DNA from: Ruixingdingia sedimenti
Lineage (GTDB): Bacteria > Pseudomonadota > Alphaproteobacteria > Rhodobacterales > Rhodobacteraceae
DNA: 64,000 bases
Assembly: GCF_031432425.1 (NCBI RefSeq)
Contig: NZ_JAVKPH010000003.1
Location: 181,402-245,401, forward strand
Reading direction: 5' to 3'
Shown here: piece by piece, positions 21,932-30,259 of the stretch
How positions within the stretch are numbered: position 1 is the stretch's first letter
Layout of the letters: each line of letters begins with the position of its first letter
The notes under the pieces: model-generated
Database searches by the model: none
The model's input: the letters and a program-made list of their open reading frames with translations, nothing else
Told to the model about the DNA's origin: nothing
Position numbers and translations under genes: made by a program

Positions 21932-22773
21932 CCGAGGATGCGCTGAACCGCATCGCCGCGGCGCTGGAGCGGCTTGCGCCCGCACCAGCCCCCGCGCCCG
22001 ATTTCGACGCCGCAGGCGCCTTTCTCTGGCACGACGACCCCGACCGGCTGGAGCCGGTGGCAGAGGTTTCGCGCGTGGACCTGTCGCTGTTGCACGGGGT
22101 GGACCGGGCGCGCGACACCCTTTTGGCCAATACGCGGCAGTTCGCGGCCGGCTTTCCGGCGAACAATGCGCTTTTGTGGGGCGCGCGGGGGATGGGCAAA
22201 TCCTCGCTGGTCAAGGCGGTGCATGCGGCGCTGCGGGCCGAAGGTGCGGCCCGGCTGCGGCTGGTCGAAATCAGCCGCGAGGATCTGGCCTCCATCGGGC
22301 GGCTGCTGAACCATCTGCGGGGGGCGGGGGACGAGCGGTTCATCCTTTTCTGCGATGACCTGTCCTTCAGCCATGACGACCAGCATTACAAGGCGCTGAA
22401 GGCGGTGCTGGATGGCGGCATCGCCGGGCGGCCGGAAAACGTGGTGTTCTACGCCACCTCGAACCGCCGCCACCTGATGCCCCGCGACATGATCGAGAAC
22501 GAACGGTCCACCGCCATCAACCCGTCCGAGGCGGTCGAGGAAAAGGTGTCGCTGTCGGACCGGTTCGGCCTGTGGCTGGGTTTCCATCCCTGTTCGCAGG
22601 ACGACTATCTGGCGATGATCCGCGGCTATTGCGATGCCCATGGCGTGGCGGTCGAGGACGACACGCTGCGGGCCGAGGCCATCGAATGGCAGCAGACCCG
22701 CGGCGCGCGCTCGGGCCGGGTGGCGTGGCAGTATTTCACCGATCTGGCGGGACGGCGGGGCGTGCGGCTCTGA
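21928..22773 (+). CDS. DUF815-family ATPase
   Basis: 281 residues. An AAA+ type NTPase with Walker A GARGMGKSS (85-93), Walker B FILFCDDLSF (about 136-145), a sensor region VVFYATSNRRHLMPRDM and the family-typical ENERSTAINPSEAVEEKVSL. DUF815 proteins are soluble ATPases of unknown function, conserved in proteobacteria and cyanobacteria. Here the gene is translationally coupled to tatC and probably expressed with tatABC. No direct link with Tat export is established. Confidence 0.88.
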   Translation: MTEDALNRIAAALERLAPAPAPAPDFDAAGAFLWHDDPDRLEPVAEVSRVDLSLLHGVDRARDTLLANTRQFAAGFPANNALLWGARGMGKSSLVKAVHAALRAEGAARLRLVEISREDLASIGRLLNHLRGAGDERFILFCDDLSFSHDDQHYKALKAVLDGGIAGRPENVVFYATSNRRHLMPRDMIENERSTAINPSEAVEEKVSLSDRFGLWLGFHPCSQDDYLAMIRGYCDAHGVAVEDDTLRAEAIEWQQTRGARSGRVAWQYFTDLAGRRGVRL

Positions 22774-22810
22774 CCACACATCCGGCCGTTGGCCCGGCGG
22801 AAAGCTGCGC

Positions 22811-22905
22811 GGAGGTATTTGTGAAAAGATGAAGCCGCTGGCGCGTCCTTCCCCGGAAGGGCCTGCGCGCAATCACTTTCTGTCCTTAAATATCCCCGCC
22901 GGAGG
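22811..22905. repeat. Palindromic intergenic repeat, copy B
   Basis: GGAGGTATTTGTGAAAAGATG on the left and CACTTTCTGTCCTTAAATAT on the right, between the convergent DUF815 ATPase and nlpD genes. Same family as copy A; the left arm is the AGTATTT-AAGATGAAG variant. Confidence 0.65.
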
Positions 22906-22953
22906 CTCCCGCACGCGCCGCCGGGCCAAAGGCCGGGCGGAGACGCGCGTCCG

Positions 22954-24153
22954 TCATTGCAGGAAGGGCATCGGGTCGAGGCTTTCCAGCCCCTGCCGCA
23001 CCTCGAAATGCACGAAGGACGGGTTGCCGGCGCGGACCTTGCCGATGGTCTGGCCGCGTTTCACGGCGGCGTCCTTGGCCACGGTGATGCCGTCGAGATT
23101 GGCATAGACCGTCAGCATGTTGTCGGCATGGCGGATGACGACGATCGGCACCTGATCGGTGTCGCGGGTGATCGCGGCCACGGTGCCGTCGGCGGCGGCG
23201 CGCACCGGGCTGCCGGCGGGGGCGCCGATGTCGATGCCGTCGTTCTTCTTTTTCACATAGGCGCGCAGCACCGACCCGTCCGCGGGCATGGCGAAACGCG
23301 CGTTGCTGGTGCGCTGTGTCCCCAGATCCGGCGAGGCGGGCCTGGCGGTGGCCGCCGCCGGGGGTTCCGCGGCGGGCAGCGGTTTCGCGGCCGAGGGTGG
23401 TTGCGGCGTGGCCGAACCCTGCCCGGGGGCGCTGGTGGTGTCGGGGGCGGCGGCGGCGGCCTGCGCGGGTGCGCCGGTGGTGGGCGGGATCAGCAGCGTC
23501 TGCCCCTCGCGCAGCCGCATGTCGGACCCGAGGCCGTTCCAGTCGGCGATGGCCCGCGCCGTCACGCCGTAGAGCCGCGCGATGGTATAGACGCTTTCGC
23601 CCGCCGCCACGCGGTGGCGGACCGGCTCGACCCCCTGCACATCGGCGCCGCGCACCGGGGCGGGGCCGGGGGTGATGCCCGCAGGCGCCGTGCCCCGCGC
23701 GTTTTCGGCGCGGTCGATGGCGGCAGAAGCGATGGTGCCGACGTCGATCGGGCCGGACTGCACCGGCCCGCCGAGGATCGCCCCCGTGGCGGCGGAAGGT
23801 TCGGCCACGCGGCCGGGCAGCACCAGCACCTCGCCCTGCCGCAGCGGCACATCGGGGGCGATGGCGTTCTGCTTGCCCAGATCGGCGGCGGAAACCCCCA
23901 ACCGCCGCGCGACCGAGGCGACGGTCTCGCCGCGCTGCGCCAGCACCACCTGATAGCCGGGATAGGAGATCACGCCCCGGCTGTCGGCCTGCGGGCGGTT
24001 CGCGGTGGGCGCCAGGGCGGCGTCGCGGGTGTTCAGCCCCCCGGTGCTGCGGAAATCCCAGTCGAAGGTGTCGTTGGCGGCGGTGCAACCGGCCAGCGCC
24101 AGCGCCGTACCGAACGCCAGCGCGGGGTGCCGCAAGCGGGAAAATCGCGTCAT
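22954..24153 (-). CDS. nlpD: NlpD-like lipoprotein, LysM and degenerate M23 domain
   Basis: 399 residues from the ATG at 24153. A lipoprotein signal with lipobox LALAGC is followed by two LysM peptidoglycan-binding domains (about 55-105 and 170-215), an Ala/Pro-rich linker, and a C-terminal M23/LytM domain (about 285-399). The catalytic zinc ligands are degenerate: the first motif reads KNDGIDIG without His, and the YAH motif reads YANLD, as in E. coli NlpD, which activates amidases rather than cutting peptidoglycan. The gene ends the surE-pcm-nlpD order, which is conserved in proteobacteria. A role in amidase activation at division is inferred from the family. Confidence 0.88.
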   Translation of the reverse strand: MTRFSRLRHPALAFGTALALAGCTAANDTFDWDFRSTGGLNTRDAALAPTANRPQADSRGVISYPGYQVVLAQRGETVASVARRLGVSAADLGKQNAIAPDVPLRQGEVLVLPGRVAEPSAATGAILGGPVQSGPIDVGTIASAAIDRAENARGTAPAGITPGPAPVRGADVQGVEPVRHRVAAGESVYTIARLYGVTARAIADWNGLGSDMRLREGQTLLIPPTTGAPAQAAAAAPDTTSAPGQGSATPQPPSAAKPLPAAEPPAAATARPASPDLGTQRTSNARFAMPADGSVLRAYVKKKNDGIDIGAPAGSPVRAAADGTVAAITRDTDQVPIVVIRHADNMLTVYANLDGITVAKDAAVKRGQTIGKVRAGNPSFVHFEVRQGLESLDPMPFLQ

Positions 24154-24221
24154 CTCGACCTGCCTATCTCTTGCCCGGGCCGGGTTTCGCCCCGGCGCAT
24201 CCTCTGCGGCCTTGCGCCGCC

Positions 24222-24887
24222 TCATTCCTGTGCGAGCCCTTCGACCAGCGGCACGAAGCGCACGGCGCGCAGTTCCTCGTATTCGAAGCCCGTCTCGGTC
24301 CGCCGCACGCGGATCAGGCTTTGCACCGTGTCGGACTGGCCGACCGGCAGCACCATGATAGCCCCGATCCGCATCTGGGCCAAGAGGGGGCCGGGCGGGT
24401 CTTCGGCCGCCGCGGTCACAAGGATGCGGTCGAAGGGCGCCTGTTCGGGCAGGCCGAAGCTGCCGTCGGCGGTGCGGGCGGTGATGTTGGTGAGGTTGAG
24501 CCGGGCAAAGACCTCTTCGGCCTCGCGCACCAGACGGCGGTGGCGGTCGACGGTGTAGACGCGCCGGGCCAGCAGGCTCAGCACCGCGGCCTGGTAGCCC
24601 GATCCGGTGCCGACCTCCAGCACCTTGTCGCGGGGCGAAACCTCCAGCGCCTGGGTCATCAGGCCGACGACGGAAGGCTGGCTGATCGTCTGGCCGCAGG
24701 CGATGGGCAGCGGCATGTCGTCATAGGCGCGGTCGGCGAAGATGCCGCGCACGAAGGCGCCGCGGTCGATGCGTTCCATCGCCGCCAGCACCCGCTGATC
24801 CGTGACCCCGCGCGAACGCAGGGCGAAGAGAAACCGCATCTTGCGCTCGGCGGTGTCCTCGTCCTGCGGGGCGCGGTTGTCGGTCAT
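24222..24887 (-). CDS. pcm: Protein-L-isoaspartate O-methyltransferase
   Basis: 221 residues from the ATG at 24887, which overlaps the surE stop (ATGA). It methylates L-isoaspartyl residues in aged proteins using S-adenosylmethionine. The SAM-binding motif is VLEVGTGSGYQ (89-99); the acceptor-binding segment is GQTISQPSVVGLMTQAL, and VTAAAEDPPGPLLAQ is the post-motif region. It is part of surE-pcm-nlpD. Length is typical of the family (about 210-220). Confidence 0.95.
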   Translation of the reverse strand: MTDNRAPQDEDTAERKMRFLFALRSRGVTDQRVLAAMERIDRGAFVRGIFADRAYDDMPLPIACGQTISQPSVVGLMTQALEVSPRDKVLEVGTGSGYQAAVLSLLARRVYTVDRHRRLVREAEEVFARLNLTNITARTADGSFGLPEQAPFDRILVTAAAEDPPGPLLAQMRIGAIMVLPVGQSDTVQSLIRVRRTETGFEYEELRAVRFVPLVEGLAQE

Positions 24888-25672
24888 CCCAACCGCGCCT
24901 CCAGATCCGCGAGCCGGTTGTGGGCGGTCAGGTCGCAGCGCATCGGCGTGACCGAGATCCAGCCGTCGAGGTTCGCCGCCACATCGGTGCCCGGATCGGT
25001 CGGCGCGTGCTGCGGACCGCCCTTGATCCACAGGAAGCGGCGTCCCGAGGGCGAATGGTGCGGTTCGACCCCGAAGGCGGTGTTGCGGCGGAACCCCTGC
25101 GCGGCGGGGCGCAGGCCCTTGACGCCGGCGGCCGGGCAGGGCGGGAAGTTCACGTTGTAGAACAGCCGGTAGTCGTCGCCCTCGTCCCAGACGGCGCGGT
25201 CCAGGAGCGCGCGCACCACCGCCACGCCATGGTTGCGCGCGGCCTCGAACGGGTCGTCCAGATCATGCGTCGCGGGCCCGAGGTATTGCGACAGCGCGAT
25301 GGCGCGCAGCCCCTGCAACGCCCCTTCCATCGCGCCGCCCACGGTGCCGGAATAAAGCGCGTTCTCGCCCGCGTTGTTGCCCCGGTTCACCCCCGACAGC
25401 ACCAGATCGGGCCGCGCGCCCTGCAACACATCGTAAAGCCCCGCCAGCACGCAATCCGCCGGGCTGCCCTCTGCCGCATAGCGGCGGGGACCGTGTTTGG
25501 CGATCATCATCGGATGGGTATACGAGATCTTGTGCGCCACCCCGGATTGTTCGAAGGCGGGCGCGACCGTCCAGACCTCGCCTCCCGGCCCGGCGATTTC
25601 CTCGGCAATTTCGGTCAGGACGGCAAGCCCGGGGGCGTGGATGCCGTCGTCATTGGTGATCAGAATGCGCAT
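24884..25672 (-). CDS. surE: 5'/3'-nucleotidase SurE
   Basis: 262 residues. The N-terminus RILITNDDGIHAPGL carries the metal-binding DD pair (residues 8-9), followed by the conserved Ser in the SGVAHKIS segment and Asn in SGVNRGNNAGENALYSGTVG. SurE removes phosphate from nucleoside monophosphates and short polyphosphates, acting in stress survival. It is the first gene of the surE-pcm-nlpD unit; about 85 bp separate it from the end of grx4. Confidence 0.95.
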   Translation of the reverse strand: MRILITNDDGIHAPGLAVLTEIAEEIAGPGGEVWTVAPAFEQSGVAHKISYTHPMMIAKHGPRRYAAEGSPADCVLAGLYDVLQGARPDLVLSGVNRGNNAGENALYSGTVGGAMEGALQGLRAIALSQYLGPATHDLDDPFEAARNHGVAVVRALLDRAVWDEGDDYRLFYNVNFPPCPAAGVKGLRPAAQGFRRNTAFGVEPHHSPSGRRFLWIKGGPQHAPTDPGTDVAANLDGWISVTPMRCDLTAHNRLADLEARLG

Positions 25673-25756
25673 CGCGGGCCTTGTCGAACTTCCTGCCGGT
25701 CCTGATTAGACCAGCCGGCGGCGGGGGTAAAGCCAAACCCCCCGCCTGTCCGGGCC

Positions 25757-26116
25757 TCAGGCGTTGGCGGCGCGGATCTGGTCGGCCTTGGCCTTGTCGT
25801 AGGTCACGCCCTTGGCGTCGAACAACTGGTCCAGTTCGCCCGAAAGCGTCATCTCGGTCACGATGTCGCAGCCGCCGACGAATTCGCCCTTGACGTAAAG
25901 CTGCGGGATCGTCGGCCAGTCGGAGAAGTCCTTGATCCCCTGACGGATGTCGGCATCCGCCAGCACGTTCACGTCGAGGTAGTCGACCCCCATGAAGTTC
26001 AGCACCCCCGCCACGCGGGAAGAAAACCCGCATTGCGGCATCATCTTGGTGCCCTTCATGTAGAGCACCACGTCATTCTGGGCGATCATCTCGCGGATCT
26101 GGTCTTGCGCGCTCAT
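25757..26116 (-). CDS. grxD: Monothiol glutaredoxin Grx4/GrxD
   Basis: 119 residues. A thioredoxin fold with the monothiol active site CGFS (29-32), the TVP-like segment WPTIPQLYVKGEFVGGCDI and the C-terminal GG region binding glutathione. Monothiol glutaredoxins bind a [2Fe-2S] cluster with glutathione, donate it to apoproteins and form heterodimers with BolA proteins in iron sensing. The bolA gene is directly upstream (31 bp), which fits that partnership. Confidence 0.95.
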   Translation of the reverse strand: MSAQDQIREMIAQNDVVLYMKGTKMMPQCGFSSRVAGVLNFMGVDYLDVNVLADADIRQGIKDFSDWPTIPQLYVKGEFVGGCDIVTEMTLSGELDQLFDAKGVTYDKAKADQIRAANA

Positions 26117-26147
26117 ATGCTGTCCTCACGGTTGGCCCCAGGGGGCA

Positions 26148-26384
26148 TCACTCCGGTGCTTTCGTCGTCAGGGCGAGCGCGTGCAGCTCGCCGTTCGCGC
26201 CGTCCATCTTGCCCTTCAGGGCGGCATAGACGGCGCGTTGCTGCTGCACGCGGTTGAGGCCCCGGAAGGATTCGTCGATCACCTCGGCGGCGAAATGGGC
26301 GCCGTCGTCGCCCTGCACCATGATCGTCGCATGCGGGAAAGCTTCCCGCAGCAACCTTTCGATATCCTCAGCTTGCATCGCCAT
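26148..26384 (-). CDS. BolA-family protein
   Basis: 78 residues from the ATG at 26384; a second Met lies two codons later. The BolA class-II KH-like fold is visible in IERLLREAFPHATIMVQGDD, the conserved FRGLNRVQQQRAVYAALKGK with the invariant RVQQQR segment, and GELHALALTTKAP. The His/Cys ligand loop has GDDGAHFAA. It partners the adjacent Grx4 in [2Fe-2S] cluster handling and iron regulation. It lies 70 bp downstream of purL in the same operon. Confidence 0.93.
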   Translation of the reverse strand: MAMQAEDIERLLREAFPHATIMVQGDDGAHFAAEVIDESFRGLNRVQQQRAVYAALKGKMDGANGELHALALTTKAPE

Positions 26385-26454
26385 CTCAGGTCGTCCCCAT
26401 CTCTGGTTTTCCCAGATGTAGAGCCTCCCCGGGGGGGCTGCAAGCCCGCGCGGG

Positions 26455-28617
26455 TCAGGCGACGGCGCGGGCGAAGGCGCTGCGGTAGAGGGCCGACAGT
26501 TCGGCCAGCGGCGCCTCTGCGGCGCCAAGCCGCACCGTATCGCCGCCGAAACGGCCCACCACCGCGACGGGCACCCCCGCCGCCGCCCCGGCCGCGACCA
26601 GCGCGGCCGCGTCGGTTGCTGTTGCGGCGACCAGATAGCGGGCCTGATCCTCGCCGAACAACTGGCCGATGTCGGCGGGATCGAGCGTGACACCCATCCC
26701 CGCGCCCTCGGCCATCTCGAAGGCCGCCAGCGCAAGGCCGCCGTCCGACAGGTCGGTGGCCGCGCGCACCAGCGCCCGGTTGGCCAGCAGGAAGTCGCCA
26801 TTGCGCCGTTCCGCCGCAAGGTCCACCGGGGGCGCATCGCCCTCTTCGCGGCCCCACATTTCGGCCAGCAGGGCGGATTGCCCCAGATGCCCCGCCGTCG
26901 CCCCGATCAGCACCGCCGCGTCGCCCGCCACCGGCAGCGCGCCGATGCGGTCGTCCAGATGCGCCAGCAGGCCGACGCCGCCGATGGTCGGCGTCGGCAG
27001 GATCGGCTGGCCGTCGGTTTCATTGTAAAGCGACACGTTGCCCGACACGATGGGGAAATCCAACGCCCGGCAAGCTTCGCCGATGCCTTTGATGGCGCCG
27101 ACGAACTGGCCCATGATCTCGGGCTTTTCGGGGTTGCCGAAGTTGAGGTTGTCGGTCGAGGCGAGCGGCGTCGCCCCCGCGGCCACAAGGTTGCGCCAGG
27201 CCTCTGCCACCGCCTGCTTGCCGCCCTCATAGGGGTTGGCCTTGACGTAACGGGGGGTCACGTCGCTGGTGAAGGCCAGCGCCTTGTCGGTGCCATGCAC
27301 CCGCACGAGGCCCGAGCCGAGCCCCGGCGTGCGGATCGTATCGGCCAGCACCATGCTGTCGTATTGTTCCCACACCCAGCCCTTGTGCGCGTAGGAGGGC
27401 GAGCCGATCAGCGCCCGCAGCGCGTCGAGGGCATCCACCGCCGGGACGGGGCCGAGCGGGGCGGGGATGGGCGTCTCGATCCACGGCCGGTCGTATTCCG
27501 GCGCGCTGGACGACAGTTTCGACAGCGGCAGGTCGGCCTTCACCGCATTGCCGTGCAGGATCAGAAAGCGGTCCTCGGCGATGGTCTCGCCCACGATGGC
27601 GAAATCGAGGTCCCATTTCTCGAAGATCGCCCGCGCCTCGGCCTCTTTCTCGGGCTTCAGCACCATCAGCATGCGTTCCTGGCTTTCGGACAGCATCATC
27701 TCATAGGCCGTCATCGCTGCCTCGCGGCAGGGCACGCGGTCGAGATCGAGCCGGATGCCGAGCCCGCCCTTGTCGCCCATCTCCACCGCCGAACAGGTCA
27801 GCCCCGCGGCGCCCATGTCCTGAATGGAAATGACGGAATCCGAGGCCATCAGTTCGAGGCAGGCTTCCAGCAGGCGTTTTTCGGTGAAGGGGTCGCCGAC
27901 CTGCACGGTGGGGCGCTTTTCCTCGATCGTCTCGTCGAATTCGGCGCTGGCCATGGTCGCCCCGCCCACCCCGTCGCGCCCGGTCTTGGCGCCGAGATAG
28001 ACCACCGGCATGCCGACGCCCGATGCGGCGGAATAGAAGATCCGGTCAGCGTCGGCCAGTCCGGCGGCAAAGGCGTTCACCAGACAGTTGCCGTTGTAGC
28101 TGCGGTGGAACCGCACCTCGCCGCCCACGGTGGGCACGCCGAAGGCGTTGCCGTAGCCGCCGATCCCCTCGACCACGCCCTTGACCAGATGCGCGGTCTT
28201 GGGATGCGCGGGTTCGCCGAAGCTCAGCGCGTTCATCGCCGCGACGGGCCGCGCGCCCATGGTGAACACGTCCCGCAGGATGCCGCCGACGCCGGTCGCG
28301 GCGCCCTGATGCGGCTCGATGTAGCTCGGGTGGTTGTGGCTTTCCATCTTGAAGATGACCGCCTGCCCGTCGCCGATGTCGACCACGCCGGCATTCTCGC
28401 CCGGTCCGCAGATCACCTGCGGCCCGGTGGTATGCAGCGTGCGCAGCCATTTCTTGGACGACTTGTAGGAACAATGCTCGTTCCACATCGCCGAGAAGAT
28501 GCCGAGTTCGGTGAAGGTCGGTTCGCGCCCGATGATGTCGAGGATGCGCGCGTATTCGTCGGGCTTGAGCCCGTGGGCTGCGATCAGGTCGTCGTCGATC
28601 CGGGGCTCTTCGCGCAT
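26455..28617 (-). CDS. purL: Phosphoribosylformylglycinamidine synthase II
   Basis: 720 residues from the ATG at 28617. This is the small-type PurL that works with separate PurS and PurQ; it uses ATP and glutamine-derived ammonia to convert FGAR to FGAM in purine synthesis. Visible features: WNEHCSYKSSK near residue 45, KMESHNHPSYIEPHQGAATG with metal and nucleotide contacts, the duplicated AIRS-like halves, IQDMGAAGLTCSAVEMG and DLSDGGLALAAFEMAE. Length is normal. It heads the purL-bolA-grx operon. The upstream 200 bases carry no visible purine riboswitch. Confidence 0.97.
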   Translation of the reverse strand: MREEPRIDDDLIAAHGLKPDEYARILDIIGREPTFTELGIFSAMWNEHCSYKSSKKWLRTLHTTGPQVICGPGENAGVVDIGDGQAVIFKMESHNHPSYIEPHQGAATGVGGILRDVFTMGARPVAAMNALSFGEPAHPKTAHLVKGVVEGIGGYGNAFGVPTVGGEVRFHRSYNGNCLVNAFAAGLADADRIFYSAASGVGMPVVYLGAKTGRDGVGGATMASAEFDETIEEKRPTVQVGDPFTEKRLLEACLELMASDSVISIQDMGAAGLTCSAVEMGDKGGLGIRLDLDRVPCREAAMTAYEMMLSESQERMLMVLKPEKEAEARAIFEKWDLDFAIVGETIAEDRFLILHGNAVKADLPLSKLSSSAPEYDRPWIETPIPAPLGPVPAVDALDALRALIGSPSYAHKGWVWEQYDSMVLADTIRTPGLGSGLVRVHGTDKALAFTSDVTPRYVKANPYEGGKQAVAEAWRNLVAAGATPLASTDNLNFGNPEKPEIMGQFVGAIKGIGEACRALDFPIVSGNVSLYNETDGQPILPTPTIGGVGLLAHLDDRIGALPVAGDAAVLIGATAGHLGQSALLAEMWGREEGDAPPVDLAAERRNGDFLLANRALVRAATDLSDGGLALAAFEMAEGAGMGVTLDPADIGQLFGEDQARYLVAATATDAAALVAAGAAAGVPVAVVGRFGGDTVRLGAAEAPLAELSALYRSAFARAVA

Positions 28618-28786
28618 GATGGGGCCTTCCGCTGCCGCAATTCCAGCGCCTTTTACGCAGTCCGGGGGCAGGGGGGAAGGCCCATCTGCATCGCGCCCGC
28701 CGGGCCCGGCCCGGTTCGCGCCGCGCCGCAGAAACGGGCGGCGGTGCCCAGGGATGCGCAAATGGAGGGCAAGGACGCGCGGGGCC

Positions 28787-28814
28787 AAAAAAAAGGCCGA
28801 GCTTTCGCTCGGCC
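28787..28814 (-). terminator. Rho-independent terminator of the candidate sRNA
   Basis: 8-bp GC-rich perfect stem GGCCGAGC/GCTCGGCC with a GAAA tetraloop, followed on the minus strand by eight uninterrupted Ts (A28787-28794 on the plus strand). It is one of the clearest intrinsic terminators in the window. Confidence 0.9.
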
Positions 28815-28867
28815 GAAGTCCAACAGGGAGGTAGAAGATGACGAGAGCGGATCGTCGTCGCCTTCTG
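28787..28867 (-). ncRNA. Candidate ~80-nt small RNA
   Basis: On the minus strand a sigma-70-like promoter, TTGAAC (28902-28897), 17-bp spacer, TAAATC (28879-28874), is followed about 70 bases later by a perfect terminator: GGCCGAGC, loop GAAA, GCTCGGCC, then eight Ts (28814-28787). No ORF of meaningful size fits between. The RNA contains the pyrimidine-rich CUUCUACCUCCCUGUUGG, which resembles an anti-Shine-Dalgarno seed. It lies between purL and the lysR gene, in their direction, but has its own promoter. Existence is inferred from sequence signals only. Confidence 0.6.
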
Positions 28868-28873
28868 AGGGTG

Positions 28874-28902
28874 GATTTAGGCCCTCGGGCGATTCCGTTC
28901 AA
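28874..28902 (-). promoter_or_regulatory. Promoter of the candidate sRNA
   Basis: -35 TTGAAC (28902-28897) and -10 TAAATC (28879-28874) with the optimal 17-bp spacing. Predicted start near 28866. Confidence 0.55.
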
Positions 28903-29004
28903 GCCCAACTTTGCCGCAGGTGCAGCATGTCAGCTATGCGCCTTGGGCATGGCTTGTCCCGTCATGGGGGTACACAGGCGAAATCCGCCGCGCCCGGCCC
29001 TGCG

Positions 29005-29135
29005 GTGGGCGCCGGGGGCCAGCCCCCGGACCCCCGGAGTATTTGGGGCAAGATGAAGCCGCAAGCGCACCGACCGCCATTCACTTTCTGTCCCTAAATA
29101 TCCCGGGGGTCCGGGGGCTGGCCCCCGGCGCCCAC
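29005..29135. repeat. Palindromic intergenic repeat, copy C, with perfect 33-bp outer arms
   Basis: Bases 29005-29037 and 29103-29135 are perfect inverted repeats of 33 bp, rich in CCGGGGGCCAGCCCCCGG. The inner part has AGTATTTGGGGCAAGATGAAG and TTCACTTTCTGTCCCTAAAT, the core of the family. It ends 25 bp from the lysR stop and probably terminates that gene. This is the most complete copy in the window. Confidence 0.85.
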
Positions 29136-29160
29136 GGCAAGGCCGGGCCTGCGGGCGGGA

Positions 29161-30057
29161 TCACTCGCGCCGGTTGCGGCGGAAGGCGATGACCTCTTCG
29201 GTCACGAAGTCGCGGAAAGCGGCGACGCGGCGGGAATGGCGCAGTTCCTCGGGGTAGGCGAGGAACACCGGCACCTCGACCGATTCCACATCCGGCAGCA
29301 CCCGTTCCAGATGCGGGAAATCGTGCAGCAGGTAATCGGGCAGCACGCCGACGCCGAGGTTGTTCAGCACCCCCTGCAGCACGCCGAAGTAGTTGTTCAC
29401 CTTCAGCGCCGACACCGCGTCCTGCGCCAGCAGGATCTGCACCAGTTCCGCCCCCGCCGCGACCTGCGCCGCGCCCGTCTGCTGGCAGATGATCCGGTGG
29501 TCGCGCAGGTCCGACAGCTGGGTCGGGCGGCCGCGGTCGTCCAGATAGTCGGGCGTGGCGTAAAGGCGCATGCGCACGCTCATCAGCCGCTTGCGGATGA
29601 GGTCGGCCTGGCTCGGCTCCTTCATCCTTATGGCCACGTCCGCCTCGCGCATCGGCAGGTCGAGCACGCGTTCCTCCAGCATGAGGTCGAGCGTCACGTC
29701 GGGGTAGCTGTTGTAGAAGGACGCCAGCCGCGGCACCAGCCAGAGCGTGCCGAAGCCGGTGGTGGTCGTCACCTTCAGCTCGCCCATCACCTCGTCGTCG
29801 GCATCGCGGATGCGCGCGGTCGCGGCATCGAGGCGCTTGGCCATCGACTGGGTGGCGTCGAACAGCAATTCGCCCTGTTCGGTCAGGATCAGCCCGCGCG
29901 CGTGGCGGTGGAAGAGCGTGGCGTCGAGGCTTTCCTCCAGCGCGCGGATCTGCCGGCTGACCGCCGATTGCGACAGGTGCAGCACGTCGCCCGCATGGGT
30001 GAGGCTGCCCGCATCCGCGACCGCGTGGAAAATGCGCAGCTTGTCCCAGTCCATCAT
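29161..30057 (-). CDS. LysR-family transcriptional regulator
   Basis: 298 residues. N-terminal winged HTH: WDKLRIFHAVADAGSLTHAG, then VLHLSQSAVSRQIRALEESL, then LFHRHARGLILTEQGE. The C-terminal periplasmic-binding-protein-like effector domain runs from about residue 92 (LKVTTTTGFGTLWLVPRLAS). The ligand is unknown. It is transcribed divergently from murI with about 200 bp between the starts, room for both promoters. No obvious target operon is adjacent. Confidence 0.92.
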   Translation of the reverse strand: MMDWDKLRIFHAVADAGSLTHAGDVLHLSQSAVSRQIRALEESLDATLFHRHARGLILTEQGELLFDATQSMAKRLDAATARIRDADDEVMGELKVTTTTGFGTLWLVPRLASFYNSYPDVTLDLMLEERVLDLPMREADVAIRMKEPSQADLIRKRLMSVRMRLYATPDYLDDRGRPTQLSDLRDHRIICQQTGAAQVAAGAELVQILLAQDAVSALKVNNYFGVLQGVLNNLGVGVLPDYLLHDFPHLERVLPDVESVEVPVFLAYPEELRHSRRVAAFRDFVTEEVIAFRRNRRE

Positions 30058-30259
30058 GCGTTTCGGTTTCCTCTGCCATGCATGTGCTGCAAGTCACATA
30101 GGCGGCCCTCTGCCGTGTTGCAAATGAAACCGCGCGGCATGTGCGCCTATGCGCGGTGGCGTGATCGGCGGGCGATTTCGGCGCAGAAAATGGCGGCGGC
30201 CCGATGGCGTTTTTCCCTGCGCGGGCGTAGAGATGGGCGAGGCGGTACGGGATGGGCGC

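Noticed and set aside
28838..29056. 72-codon plus-strand ORF with an AGGGAGG ribosome-site-like sequence
   Set aside because: The apparent ribosome site is the complement of the candidate sRNA, and the second half of the ORF runs into palindromic repeat C. The peptide resembles nothing I know.
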